A DNA stretch of 64,000 bases from Mumia sp050632745 (lineage in GTDB: Bacteria > Actinomycetota > Actinomycetes > Propionibacteriales > Nocardioidaceae). Below, in pieces: positions 1 to 7,502 of this stretch (positions within the stretch are counted from its first letter, which is position 1; every line of letters starts with the position of its first letter). The notes under the pieces are model-generated. The model was not told the DNA's origin, ran no database searches, and saw only the letters and a program-made list of their open reading frames with translations. The stretch covers positions 620,001-684,000 of the forward strand of contig NZ_JBODSD010000001.1 in NCBI RefSeq assembly GCF_050632745.1, in the 5' to 3' direction. The position numbers were made by a program, and so were the translations under genes.

Positions 1-165
1 GCGGAGTTCGGGCTCTCCGCGACCCGCTACTACCAGGTCCTCAACGCGCTGATCGACCGCGAGGACGCTCTCGCCCACGACCCCCTCCTCGTCAAGCGGC
101 TCCGCCGGATGCGCGCGAGCCGGCGCCGCTCCCGCTCCGTCCGCCGCCTGGACGCCGACGCCTAG
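1..165 (+). CDS. DUF3263 family protein (C-terminal part)
   Basis: The window opens inside this gene; 54 codons to a TAG at 163-165 are visible. The residues include SATRYYQVLNALID and a basic tail KRLRRMRASRRRSR, typical of the DUF3263 family of small actinobacterial proteins with a helix-turn-helix-like core. Function is unknown; DNA binding is only inferred from the basic tail. The next gene starts 9 bases downstream, the same pairing as Rv0430-Rv0431 in M. tuberculosis as I recall it. The 5' end lies outside the window. Confidence 0.8.
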   Translation, partial: AEFGLSATRYYQVLNALIDREDALAHDPLLVKRLRRMRASRRRSRSVRRLDADA

Positions 166-173
166 GAGGCCCC

Positions 174-713
174 GTGACCGAACCCCGCGTGGACGACCGC
201 CCCACCGAGGAGCGCCGGCGCGTCACGCAGCGGACCCGCGTCGCCCCGCGGGCGATCCCGTCGGTGGCGCTGCTGGGCGCGCTGCTCGTCCTGGCCGTCG
301 CGGCGATCGGGCTGCTGGTCGGCAACGACCCCGACGACCCGGCGCCGGCCGCCTCGCCGCCGTCGGCGACACCGACCGTCGAGCCGACCCCTGAGCCGGT
401 CGCCACCGTGGCGCCGACGACTCCCGCGCCGACGACCGCCGAGGTGCCGCGCGCCTTCGTCGAGGTCTACAACAACTCCGGCGTCACGGGCCTCGCCGAC
501 GCCACCGCCGCGCGGGTCGAGGACGCGGGGTGGAAGGTCGTCGGTGTCGACAACTGGTACGGCCGCATCCCCGAGAGCACGGTGTACTACCCGAAGAAGC
601 TCGAGGACCAGGCCAAGAGCCTCGCGGCCGACCTCAAGATCGACCGTGTCCGTCCGGCGATCGAGCCGATGAAGTTCGACCGCCTCACGGTGATCCTGAC
701 CGGAGCCCCGTAG
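174..713 (+). CDS. LytR C-terminal domain membrane protein
   Basis: A 179-residue protein with a short basic cytoplasmic N-terminus, one membrane segment at about residues 30-50, a Pro/Thr/Ala-rich linker (about 55-95) and a C-terminal LytR_C domain beginning near AFVEVYNNSG. LytR_C domains stand alone or follow LCP ligases and are thought to act at the cell wall; the ligand is unknown. The GTG start is preceded by AGGAGG at 165-170, which settles it. It forms a two-gene unit with the DUF3263 gene. It resembles Rv0431, a protein linked to vesicle release in mycobacteria; transferring that role here is inference. Confidence 0.82.
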   Translation: MTEPRVDDRPTEERRRVTQRTRVAPRAIPSVALLGALLVLAVAAIGLLVGNDPDDPAPAASPPSATPTVEPTPEPVATVAPTTPAPTTAEVPRAFVEVYNNSGVTGLADATAARVEDAGWKVVGVDNWYGRIPESTVYYPKKLEDQAKSLAADLKIDRVRPAIEPMKFDRLTVILTGAP

Positions 714-729
714 CCGCCAGGGCGCGCCC

Positions 730-741
730 TAGTCTGTCGGC
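730..741 (+). promoter_or_regulatory. -10 box of a leaderless promoter (hydrolase gene)
   Basis: TAGTCT at 730-735 lies 6 bases before the GTG at 742, and no Shine-Dalgarno sequence is present. No convincing -35 is visible. Confidence 0.5.
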
Positions 742-2394
742 GTGCCCGAGACACCCCGCCTTCCCCTGGGAATCCGCTACACGCTCCCCGGCTCGTACGG
801 CGCGCTGCTGCTGGGCTGCCTCGCGTTCACGCCGTCGCTGCTCCCTCGGCCGTCGGTCTTCCAGGGACTCGTCGCGGGGGTGACGTCCGCGCTCGGGTAC
901 GGCGTGGGCGTGCTGGTCGCGTACGTCTGGCGCGAGCTCGTGGACCGTGACGCGCACGAGCCGCAGCGACGCTCGTGGTGGATCTTCCTCGGCGTCGCCG
1001 TGGTCGCGGTGGTCGCCTCCCTCGTGCTGGGCCGGTTCTGGCAGGACGAGATCCGCGAGCTCATGGGGATGGAGAAGGAGCCCCTCGCCTGGCTGCTCGT
1101 CGTGCCGGTGCTGTGGATGGTGGTCACGGTCCTGCTCGTCCAGCTCGGGCGCGGGGTCCGCTGGGTCTACCGCCGTCTCGTGCGCCTGCTCGACCGGGCG
1201 CTGGGCGAGCGCGCCTCGAAGGTGATCGGCCTCGTCGTCGTGGTCGGGCTGCTGGTCGCCGCGATCGACGGCGTCCTCTTCGAGCGCTTGCGGGCCACCG
1301 CCGACGAGGTGTTCTCCTACCGCAACACGATCACGCCCGCGGGCGTGGTCCAGCCCGACGAGCCGGAGCGGTCGGGCAGCGAGGACTCGCTGATCCCGTG
1401 GGACTCGCTCGGGAGGGAGGGCCGGGTGTTCGCCTCGTCTGGACCGCGGGCCGCCGACGTCGCCGCATTCACCGGACGTCCTGCCACCGAGCCGGTCCGG
1501 GTGTTCGCCGGGCTGGAGTCCGCCGACGACGTGGCGTCGCGCGCTGCCCTCGCGGTCGAGGACCTCGAGCGCGCGGGCGCCTTCGAGCGCCGCCGGCTCC
1601 TCGTCGTCACCACGACCGGCTCCGGGTGGGTCGAGGAGACCTCGGCGTCGAGCTTCGAGTACCTCGGCGACGGCGACACCGCGATCGTGGCCATGCAGTA
1701 CTCGTCCTTCCCGTCGTGGATCTCCTACCTCGTCGACCAGGAGCAGGCGCAGGACTCCGGCCGAGAGCTCTTCGACGCGGTCTACGCGCACTGGACCGCG
1801 CAGCCGGTCGACCAGCGGCCCGAGCTCTACGTGTTCGGCGAGAGCCTCGGCTCGTTCGGCGGCGAGGCGGCGTTCAGCGGGGCGTACGACATCGCGAACC
1901 GGACCAGCGGCGCGCTCTTCGTCGGACCGCCCAGCTTCAACCCGCTGTGGGGCCGGTTCGTCGGTGACCGCGAGGCGGGGACGCCGGAGGTGCTGCCCGT
2001 CTACCAGGACGGCGCGCGGGTGCGGTTCGCGCGGCGTACCTCGCAGCCGATCCCGCCCGAGGGCCAGCCGTGGGACGGCACGCGCGTGCTCTACCTCCAG
2101 CACGCCTCCGACCCGATCGTCTGGTGGAACGAGCAGCTGGTGTTCTCGCGGCCGGGCTGGCTCGAGGAGGAGCGCGGACCGGACGTGCTGCCGTCGGTGC
2201 GGTGGATCCCGCTCGTCACGTTCTGGCAGGTCACCGCTGACATGGCGCTGGGGACGGAGGTGCCGGCGGGGTACGGCCACAACTACGCGGGCGAGCACGT
2301 CGACGCGTGGGCGACGATCCTGCGCACTCCGGACTGGACGACCGCACGGTCCCAGCAGCTGCGGGCTCTCGTGACGGAGGCGGACCCGGACTAG
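742..2394 (+). CDS. alpha/beta-hydrolase family membrane protein
   Basis: A 550-residue protein with an N-terminal region of about five hydrophobic segments (residues ~10-190) followed by a hydrolase domain. The nucleophile motif GESLGSFGGE lies near residue 365, after a strand with YVFGES. This two-part layout matches the Abhydrolase_9 family (membrane N-terminal region plus catalytic domain), common in actinobacteria and of unknown substrate, possibly a lipid esterase. Translation probably starts at the GTG at 742. Its stop codon overlaps the stop of the convergent CPBP gene, so the two transcripts meet tail to tail. Confidence 0.85.
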   Translation: MPETPRLPLGIRYTLPGSYGALLLGCLAFTPSLLPRPSVFQGLVAGVTSALGYGVGVLVAYVWRELVDRDAHEPQRRSWWIFLGVAVVAVVASLVLGRFWQDEIRELMGMEKEPLAWLLVVPVLWMVVTVLLVQLGRGVRWVYRRLVRLLDRALGERASKVIGLVVVVGLLVAAIDGVLFERLRATADEVFSYRNTITPAGVVQPDEPERSGSEDSLIPWDSLGREGRVFASSGPRAADVAAFTGRPATEPVRVFAGLESADDVASRAALAVEDLERAGAFERRRLLVVTTTGSGWVEETSASSFEYLGDGDTAIVAMQYSSFPSWISYLVDQEQAQDSGRELFDAVYAHWTAQPVDQRPELYVFGESLGSFGGEAAFSGAYDIANRTSGALFVGPPSFNPLWGRFVGDREAGTPEVLPVYQDGARVRFARRTSQPIPPEGQPWDGTRVLYLQHASDPIVWWNEQLVFSRPGWLEEERGPDVLPSVRWIPLVTFWQVTADMALGTEVPAGYGHNYAGEHVDAWATILRTPDWTTARSQQLRALVTEADPD

Positions 2395-3077
2395 GTCGCA
2401 AGGAAGACGGCGACCGTTCCCGCCGCGTTCGCGGCCCAGTGCAGGGCCATGGGCGCCAGCAGGCTCCCGCTGCGTTCGCGCAGCACCGCGAGGACGACGC
2501 CGGCCGCCGACGTCACCGCGACCACCCCGGCGAAGCCGAGCACCGTCACCAGCGGCGAGCCGCCGACCGACTCGGCCACGCTCCGGTTGCCCTCCAGCGC
2601 ACCCGCCGCGGACCCGAGGTGCCAGAGACCGAACGCCAGCGACGAGACCACCGTCGCCGTGCGGGCTCCGGAGTCACGGGCGACGAGGCCCCACAGCACC
2701 CCGCGGAACGCGATCTCCTCCAGGATCACCGTGTGCAGCGGGATCACCACGAGGACGGCGACCGCGAGCGCGCCGAGGGACTGCGGCGCACGGTCGTCGC
2801 GGAGCAGGTCGCGGGTGAGCGGGACGGCGTACACGAGGGCGTACCCCGCCGCGACGACGAGCACGATCACCCCCGCCCAGCGGGCGCCGCGGCCGAGGTG
2901 CGCGCGGTCGAGCGCGAGGTCGTACGACGTGAGTCCGAGGCGGCGCGCGAGAAGGAGGAGCACGCCGGTCGCCACCACCGCGACCGCGGTGGCGAGCCCG
3001 AGGGGGAGCCACGCGAGCAGGACGGCCGTGACCGCGATCACGCCGAGGACGACGGCGATCGGACGGCGCGACGTCAC
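2391..3077 (-). CDS. CPBP family intramembrane glutamic endopeptidase
   Basis: A 228-residue polytopic membrane protein. The signature EEIAFRGVLWG near residue 140 carries the paired glutamates and arginine of the CPBP/Abi family (relatives of eukaryotic Rce1), and a second conserved patch ending in HWAANAAG supplies histidine and asparagine near the C-terminus. Family members are membrane proteases or bacteriocin self-immunity factors; the substrate here is unknown. The GTG start at 3077 is preceded by a TACGAT box at a 6-base gap. Convergent with the hydrolase gene. Confidence 0.88.
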   Translation of the reverse strand: MTSRRPIAVVLGVIAVTAVLLAWLPLGLATAVAVVATGVLLLLARRLGLTSYDLALDRAHLGRGARWAGVIVLVVAAGYALVYAVPLTRDLLRDDRAPQSLGALAVAVLVVIPLHTVILEEIAFRGVLWGLVARDSGARTATVVSSLAFGLWHLGSAAGALEGNRSVAESVGGSPLVTVLGFAGVVAVTSAAGVVLAVLRERSGSLLAPMALHWAANAAGTVAVFLAT

Positions 3078-3089
3078 GCGCTCATCGTA
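3078..3089 (-). promoter_or_regulatory. -10 box of a leaderless promoter (CPBP gene)
   Basis: On the minus strand TACGAT (3089 to 3084) precedes the GTG start by 6 bases. No ribosome binding site is seen. Confidence 0.5.
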
Positions 3090-3139
3090 GGGTGCGGGAC
3101 CTGTGTCGACGTGAGGATCGGGCTGGGATGATGGTGCGC

Positions 3140-3988
3140 ATGTCGCTTCCCGCCGTGCTCGAGCCCTACCCTCGCACCGATGCCGGAGCCGCCGCTCTGG
3201 CGGCGCTGCTGGGCGATCCCGGGCAGGCGATGCTCGCCTTCGACTTCGACGGGACGCTCGCGCCGATCGTCGACGACCCGGAGCAGGCGCACGCGAGCGA
3301 GCGCTCGGTCCACGCCCTCCAGCGGATCGGCCCCTGCGTCGGCAAGCTCGCCGTCGTCACGGGTCGCCCGGTGCGCACGGCGCTGCGGCTCGGACGGTTC
3401 GCCGAGCACGACGGACTGAGCCACCTGACGATCCTCGGCCAGTACGGCGCGGAGCGGTGGGACGCCGACACCGGTGCCGAGTCCGTTCCGCCGCCGCCGG
3501 CCGCGGTCGCCGAGGTGCGCGACGCCCTCCCTGCGCTGCTCGACTCGCTCGGGCTGCCGGAGGTGCGGATCGAGGACAAGGGGCGGGCCGTCGTGCTGCA
3601 CACCCGTCTCCTCGACGACCCGGGTGCCGCGCAGGGGCTGCTCGAGGGGCCGGTCGCCGACCTCGCGCGACGCCACGGTCTCGCGGCCGAGCCCGGGCGC
3701 TACGTCGTCGAGGTCCGCGACCCGTCCGTCGACAAGGGCGCGGCGTTGCGCACGCTCGTCGCGGAGACCGGGATGCGGACCATCGTGTACGCCGGCGACG
3801 ACCTCGGTGACCTGCCGGCGTACGCGGCGCTCAAGGGCATGCGCGACCACGGCGAGGCCGACGTGATGCTGGTGGCCGTCGCCTCCGACGAGCAGCAGGC
3901 GCTGATGCCGCGCGCCGACCTCGTGGTCCACGGACCGGACGAGCTGGCGGGCTGGTTGGAGCGGCTCGCCGACGCGCTCGGCTGCTGA
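3140..3988 (+). CDS. otsB: trehalose-phosphatase
   Basis: This HAD-superfamily phosphatase (282 residues from the ATG at 3140) removes phosphate from trehalose-6-phosphate, the last step of the OtsA-OtsB route to the osmoprotectant trehalose. Motif I DFDGTLAPIV places the catalytic aspartates at about residues 35 and 37. The C-terminal GDDLGDLPAY carries the Mg-binding aspartates, and a KG(A) motif (DKGAALR) lies between them. Upstream in-frame ATGs at 3128 and 3131 are alternatives; I prefer 3140 because family proteins begin just before this point. No otsA is next to it, so the synthase must lie elsewhere. Confidence 0.92.
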   Translation: MSLPAVLEPYPRTDAGAAALAALLGDPGQAMLAFDFDGTLAPIVDDPEQAHASERSVHALQRIGPCVGKLAVVTGRPVRTALRLGRFAEHDGLSHLTILGQYGAERWDADTGAESVPPPPAAVAEVRDALPALLDSLGLPEVRIEDKGRAVVLHTRLLDDPGAAQGLLEGPVADLARRHGLAAEPGRYVVEVRDPSVDKGAALRTLVAETGMRTIVYAGDDLGDLPAYAALKGMRDHGEADVMLVAVASDEQQALMPRADLVVHGPDELAGWLERLADALGC

Positions 3989-4006
3989 GCGGGTCCGGGG
4001 GGACCG

Positions 4007-4459
4007 ATGACGACGACGCCGAAGGTGCCGCTGCTGCCCCACACGCCGTGGACGCGCGTGCGGACGGTGCTCAACTGGGTCAACCTCACGACGCCGCTGG
4101 GCCTGCTGGTCGCGAAGGTCGGCGGGGCGGACGTACGCCGGCGCGGGCGCGGCACGTACGTCGCGACGGCGTACCGCTGGGGGTTCCCGGCGGCCTCGGC
4201 GTTCACGGTCGGGAGCGTGATCGTGTCGCGCCACGGCGAGGAGCGCTTCGCGCGCAGGCCGCTGCTGCTGCAGCACGAGGACCGGCACTGCACCCAGTAC
4301 GCGTGGTGCCTGGGCCCGGTGATGCTGCCGCTGTACGTCGCCGGTGTCGGCGCGTCGTACGTCGTCGCGGGGGACCACTGGTCGTACAACCCGTTCGAGC
4401 GGCTGGCGGTGCTCTCCGACGGCGACTACCGGCGGAACCCGCCGCGCTGGCGTCGCTGA
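4007..4459 (+). CDS. uncharacterised protein with HExRH-type motif
   Basis: A 150-residue protein that I cannot assign to a characterised family. It has two or three moderately hydrophobic stretches and the motif LLQHEDRHCTQYAW near residue 88, an H-E-x-R-H pattern that could bind a metal like zincin HExxH motifs. A conserved-looking NPFER follows near the end. Similar small actinobacterial proteins keep the HE-x-RH and asparagine-phenylalanine-glutamate-arginine patches as I recall. The ATG at 4007 follows a GGGGGGA ribosome binding site. It lies 18 bases after otsB and may be co-transcribed. A metalloprotease role is only a possibility. Confidence 0.6.
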   Translation: MTTTPKVPLLPHTPWTRVRTVLNWVNLTTPLGLLVAKVGGADVRRRGRGTYVATAYRWGFPAASAFTVGSVIVSRHGEERFARRPLLLQHEDRHCTQYAWCLGPVMLPLYVAGVGASYVVAGDHWSYNPFERLAVLSDGDYRRNPPRWRR

Positions 4460-4502
4460 CCCGCCCGCACCTGCCGACCGGTTGTCCGAATGCTGGACCG
4501 AG

Positions 4503-4532
4503 TGGACGGTATGTGAGACGGCCACGTACGCT
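4503..4532 (+). promoter_or_regulatory. probable promoter of the thrC riboswitch leader
   Basis: A -35-like TGGACG (4503-4508) and a -10-like TACGCT (4527-4532) are 18 bases apart and place the transcription start at about 4539, just before the riboswitch. Confidence 0.45.
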
Positions 4533-4540
4533 TGACGCAG

Positions 4541-4682
4541 CTCATCACGAGGGGCGGAGGGACACGGCCCGACGAAGCCCCGGCAACCACCTGACGTGAG
4601 CTCGCGATCCCGCGAGGCCGCCGACAAGGCATGGTGCCAAATCCGTCCTGTGGCGAGAGTCGCGCGCAGGGAAGATGACGAG
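4541..4682 (+). ncRNA. SAM-I (S-box) riboswitch upstream of thrC
   Basis: The segment opens with CTCATCACGAG and continues with GGCGGAGGGA, CGGCCC, GAAGCCCCGGCAACC, then GGTGCCAAATCC and CAGGGAAGATGACGAG. These are the ordered landmarks of the SAM-I aptamer: P1 5' strand, kink-turn region, core, P3 and P4/P1 closure. The P1 3' strand (TGACGAG, 4676-4682) runs into the AGGAGG ribosome binding site of thrC (4681-4686). SAM binding would stabilise P1 and could hide that site, giving translational shut-off. The element is expected to repress when S-adenosylmethionine is high. SAM-IV is the alternative class; the core words fit SAM-I better. Confidence 0.9.
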
Positions 4683-4690
4683 GAGGCCTC

Positions 4691-5965
4691 GTGAGCGCGA
4701 GCACGCTGGAAAACCCTGACTGTACGACGGCCCGTGAGGGCGCCTTCGGCAACGCGACCGGCCTTGTGTGCCGCGCGTGCGGCGCCCATCAGGAGCTCGG
4801 TCCCCACTACGCCTGTCTCGAGTGCTTCGGCCCGCTCGAGGTCGCGTACGACTTCCCGGCGATCACCCGGGAGCAGATCGAGGCAGGGCCGAAGAGCATC
4901 TGGCGCTACCAGCCGCTGCTGCCGGTCCCGGCCGACATCGCGGCGTTCCCCAACACCGACCCGGGCTTCACGCGCCTGGTCAAGGCCGACAACCTCGCCC
5001 GCGAGCTCGGCATCAAGACCCTGTGGGTCAAGGACGACTCGGGCAACCCGACGCACTCCTTCAAGGACCGCGTCGTGGCCGTCGCCCTCTCGGCCGCCCG
5101 CGAGCTGGGCATGAAGGTGCTCGCGTGCCCCTCGACGGGCAACCTCGCCAACGCCGTGGCCGCGGCCGCCGCCCGCGCCGGCATCAAGAGCGTCGTCTTC
5201 ATCCCCGAGAACCTCGAGCGGCCCAAGATCCTCACGACCGCGGTGTACGGCGGCACGCTCGTCGCCGTGCGCGGCAACTACGACGACGTCAACAAGCTCG
5301 CCAGCGAGATCGCCGGCGAGGAGGAGGGCTGGGCGTTCGTCAACGTCAACGTCCGCCCCTACTACGCCGAGGGCTCCAAGACCCTCGCGTACGAGACCGC
5401 CGAGCAGCTCGGCTGGCGCCTCCCCGAGCAGGTCGTCATCCCGGTCGCGTCCGGCTCGCAGCTCACCAAGGTCGACAAGGGCTTCACCGAGCTCGGCAAG
5501 CTCGGCCTGGTCGAGGCGACGCCGTACAAGATCTTCGGCGCCCAGGCCACCGGCTGCTCGCCGGTCGCGCAGGCGTTCCGCGAGGGGCACGACGTCGTCC
5601 GCCCGGTCAAGCCCGACACCATCGCCAAGTCGCTGGCGATCGGCAACCCCGCCGACGGCCCGTACGTGCTCGACACCTGCCGTCGTACGGGCGGAGCCGT
5701 CGAGGACGTCTCCGACGACGAGGTGCGCGACGGCATCCAGCTCCTGGCCCGCACCGAGGGCATCTTCGCCGAGACGGCGGGCGGCGTGACGATCGCGACG
5801 CTCAAGAAGCTGCTCGCGACCGGCCAGCTCGACCCCGACGCGGAGACGGTCGTCTTCAACACCGGCGACGGGCTCAAGACGCTCGACGCCATCGCCGACC
5901 GCGTCGGCCCCGCGGCCACGATCGACCCGACCTACCCCGCGTTCACCGCCGCGGGTCTCGTCTGA
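4691..5965 (+). CDS. thrC: threonine synthase
   Basis: A 424-residue PLP enzyme converting O-phosphohomoserine to threonine. The N-terminus has a zinc-ribbon-like set of four cysteines (about 27, 30, 42, 45). HSFKDR follows with the PLP lysine at about 125, then the phosphate-binding loop near ASGSQLT and the C-terminal NTGDGLK. The GTG start follows AGGAGG with 4-base spacing. It sits directly behind the SAM riboswitch and 9 bases ahead of a CysO-like gene. Because phosphohomoserine or homoserine also feeds methionine synthesis in actinobacteria, SAM control here would tune the threonine/methionine branch together with sulfur delivery. Confidence 0.95.
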   Translation: MSASTLENPDCTTAREGAFGNATGLVCRACGAHQELGPHYACLECFGPLEVAYDFPAITREQIEAGPKSIWRYQPLLPVPADIAAFPNTDPGFTRLVKADNLARELGIKTLWVKDDSGNPTHSFKDRVVAVALSAARELGMKVLACPSTGNLANAVAAAAARAGIKSVVFIPENLERPKILTTAVYGGTLVAVRGNYDDVNKLASEIAGEEEGWAFVNVNVRPYYAEGSKTLAYETAEQLGWRLPEQVVIPVASGSQLTKVDKGFTELGKLGLVEATPYKIFGAQATGCSPVAQAFREGHDVVRPVKPDTIAKSLAIGNPADGPYVLDTCRRTGGAVEDVSDDEVRDGIQLLARTEGIFAETAGGVTIATLKKLLATGQLDPDAETVVFNTGDGLKTLDAIADRVGPAATIDPTYPAFTAAGLV

Positions 5966-5974
5966 GAGGACATC

Positions 5975-6253
5975 ATGAGCGTCTCCGTCCGCATCCCCAC
6001 GATCCTGCGCACCTACACCAAGGGTGACTCCGAGGTGACGGTCGAGGGCGACGACGTCGCCGGCGTCATCGAGGCGCTGGAGGCGGCGTACCCCGGCATC
6101 AAGGCACGCGTCGTCGACGAGACCGGGGCGATCCGCCGCTTCGTCAACGTCTACGTGGGCACGGAGGACGTCCGGTTCGCCGACGGGCTGGGCACGACCG
6201 TGCCCTCGGGGCAGCAGGTCTCGATCATCCCCGCGGTCGCCGGGGGCTGCTGA
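5975..6253 (+). CDS. cysO: CysO/MoaD-like sulfur-carrier protein ending Gly-Gly-Cys
   Basis: A 92-residue beta-grasp protein very close to mycobacterial CysO: SVRIPTILR at the start, RFVNVYV and EDVRF in the middle, SIIPAVAGG near the end. Such carriers are adenylated and thiocarboxylated at the terminal Gly-Gly, then hand sulfur to a PLP synthase (CysM for cysteine; a MetY-type enzyme for homocysteine in some bacteria). Here one extra Cys follows the Gly-Gly, so a JAMM-type protease would have to trim it first. It is translated from the thrC transcript behind a GAGAGGA site and is therefore likely under the SAM riboswitch. No partner synthase or protease lies in the window. Confidence 0.85.
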   Translation: MSVSVRIPTILRTYTKGDSEVTVEGDDVAGVIEALEAAYPGIKARVVDETGAIRRFVNVYVGTEDVRFADGLGTTVPSGQQVSIIPAVAGGC

Positions 6254-6256
6254 CCG

Positions 6257-7084
6257 TCACGGTTTGACCGCCTGGAGCGTGTAGCTGGCGGCCATCCTCT
6301 CCGGGTGGTCGGCCATGCGGTGCTCACCCGGATGGTCCGGGTGCGGCTCCATCAGTCCCGGGAGCGCGACCCACGGGACGGAGTCGTGCTCGGCCAGCCC
6401 GGTCACGGTCATGCCGTGGTCGAGGAGGGCGGTCGCGACCTCGCCGATCCCGTGGGTCCACTCGAGGCTCGGCAGGGCCTGCAGCGACGTCTCGGTCTCG
6501 ACGTAGGTCTCGGTCGAGGTGAAGGCGAGCGGAGCCGGCTGGTGGAAGTACGGGTACGCGAGCTCGGGCCTGCCGTCGACGACGTCGTACGCCATCAGCA
6601 TCGGGTGGCCCTCGCGGAGGAAGAGGCGTCCTCCGGGAGCGAGCAGCTCCGCGACGACGCGGGCCCACCGGTCGATGTCGGGGAGCCAGATGATCGCGCC
6701 GACGCCGGTGTAGACGAGGTCGTACGAGGTGGCGCCGAGGAGGTCGACGGCGTCGTACACGTCACCCTCCACGTACGCGACGTCCGCTCCGGTCTGCGCC
6801 GCGAGCTCACGGGCATGCGCGAGCGACGCCGGCGAGAGGTCGAGCCCGACGACGTCGGCGCCGAGCCGGTGGAGGCTCAGGGTGTCGGTCCCGATGTGGC
6901 ACTGCAGGTGGACGGCCCGCAGCCCGGAGACGTCGCCGAGGCGCGGAAGGTCGAACCGTACGACGTCGCTGAGCGCCGCCGGATCGGTGCGGTAGCGGCG
7001 GAGGTCGTAGTCCGCGGACCCCGCATGGACCGGTGCTCTGTCGTCCCACATCGCGCGGTTCACGGCGAGGTAGTCGTCGTTCAT
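6257..7084 (-). CDS. class I SAM-dependent methyltransferase
   Basis: A 275-residue protein with the Rossmann SAM-binding pattern: VHLQCHIGTDTLSL (motif I variant), ADVVGLDLSP (acidic residue at the end of strand 2), AYVEGDVYDA and DLVYTGVGAI. The C-terminal half (tyrosine and histidine rich, ETYVETETS) is the variable substrate part. The substrate is unknown. I start it at the ATG at 7084, where the family-like sequence NDDYLAVNRAMWDD begins; 14 further codons upstream are open but look non-homologous. It is convergent with cysO, 3 bases apart, and divergent from the cold-shock gene. Confidence 0.8.
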   Translation of the reverse strand: MNDDYLAVNRAMWDDRAPVHAGSADYDLRRYRTDPAALSDVVRFDLPRLGDVSGLRAVHLQCHIGTDTLSLHRLGADVVGLDLSPASLAHARELAAQTGADVAYVEGDVYDAVDLLGATSYDLVYTGVGAIIWLPDIDRWARVVAELLAPGGRLFLREGHPMLMAYDVVDGRPELAYPYFHQPAPLAFTSTETYVETETSLQALPSLEWTHGIGEVATALLDHGMTVTGLAEHDSVPWVALPGLMEPHPDHPGEHRMADHPERMAASYTLQAVKP

Positions 7085-7231
7085 GGGCACACCGTCCCAC
7101 GGCTCGCGGGCGGGTGCTCGGAGCACCGGTGGACCCCGGCTCGGAGGGCCTCCCCGAGTGACCTTCCGCTGCGGTAGGTTCGTCGCACTCCGAGGCCCGT
7201 GCAGGGGGTCTCACGAACATCTGGAGTGTTC

Positions 7232-7432
7232 ATGGCGCAGGGCACCGTCAAGTGGTTCAACGCGGAAAAGGGATACGGCTTCATCGCGATCGACGGGCAG
7301 GACGACGTGTTCGTCCACTACTCCAAGATCCGGGTCGACGGCTACAAGACGCTCGAGGACGGGCAGGCCGTGAGCTTCGAGGTCGTCGACGGGCCCAAGG
7401 GCCGGGAGGCGCACGAGGTCGTCCCCGGCTGA
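7232..7432 (+). CDS. CspA-family cold-shock protein
   Basis: A 66-residue single cold-shock domain with both RNA-binding motifs intact: KGYGFIAI (RNP1) and DVFVHYS (RNP2). Such proteins melt RNA secondary structure. The ATG follows GGAG at 7222-7225 with suitable spacing. About 145 bases separate it from the divergent methyltransferase, enough for a structured 5' leader as in other csp genes, though I cannot fold it here. In Streptomyces, as I recall, thrC, a MoaD-like gene, a csp gene and groEL also lie close together, so this is part of a conserved neighbourhood. Confidence 0.92.
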   Translation: MAQGTVKWFNAEKGYGFIAIDGQDDVFVHYSKIRVDGYKTLEDGQAVSFEVVDGPKGREAHEVVPG

Positions 7433-7449
7433 CCGCAGCAGGACCCGCC

Positions 7450-7502
7450 GTCAGGACCCGACGGTCGCGACCGGCTCTGGGCGCGGCGTCGGGTCCTGAC
7501 GT
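7450..7502. terminator. 15-bp inverted repeat, probable bidirectional terminator
   Basis: CGTCAGGACCCGACG (7450-7464) and its exact reverse complement (7488-7502) frame a 23-base loop. The left arm contains the stop codon of the EamA gene and the element begins 18 bases after the csp stop, so it can end both converging transcripts. No T-tract follows. Confidence 0.55.

Noticed and set aside
685..2298. A 537-codon minus-strand frame opposite the alpha/beta-hydrolase gene
   Set aside because: Arg/Pro/Asp-rich nonsense composition typical of antisense frames in GC-rich coding DNA; the plus-strand frame has clear domains.
3074..5590. An 838-codon minus-strand frame across otsB and thrC
   Set aside because: It crosses several recognised genes and a riboswitch and has no domain-like sequence.
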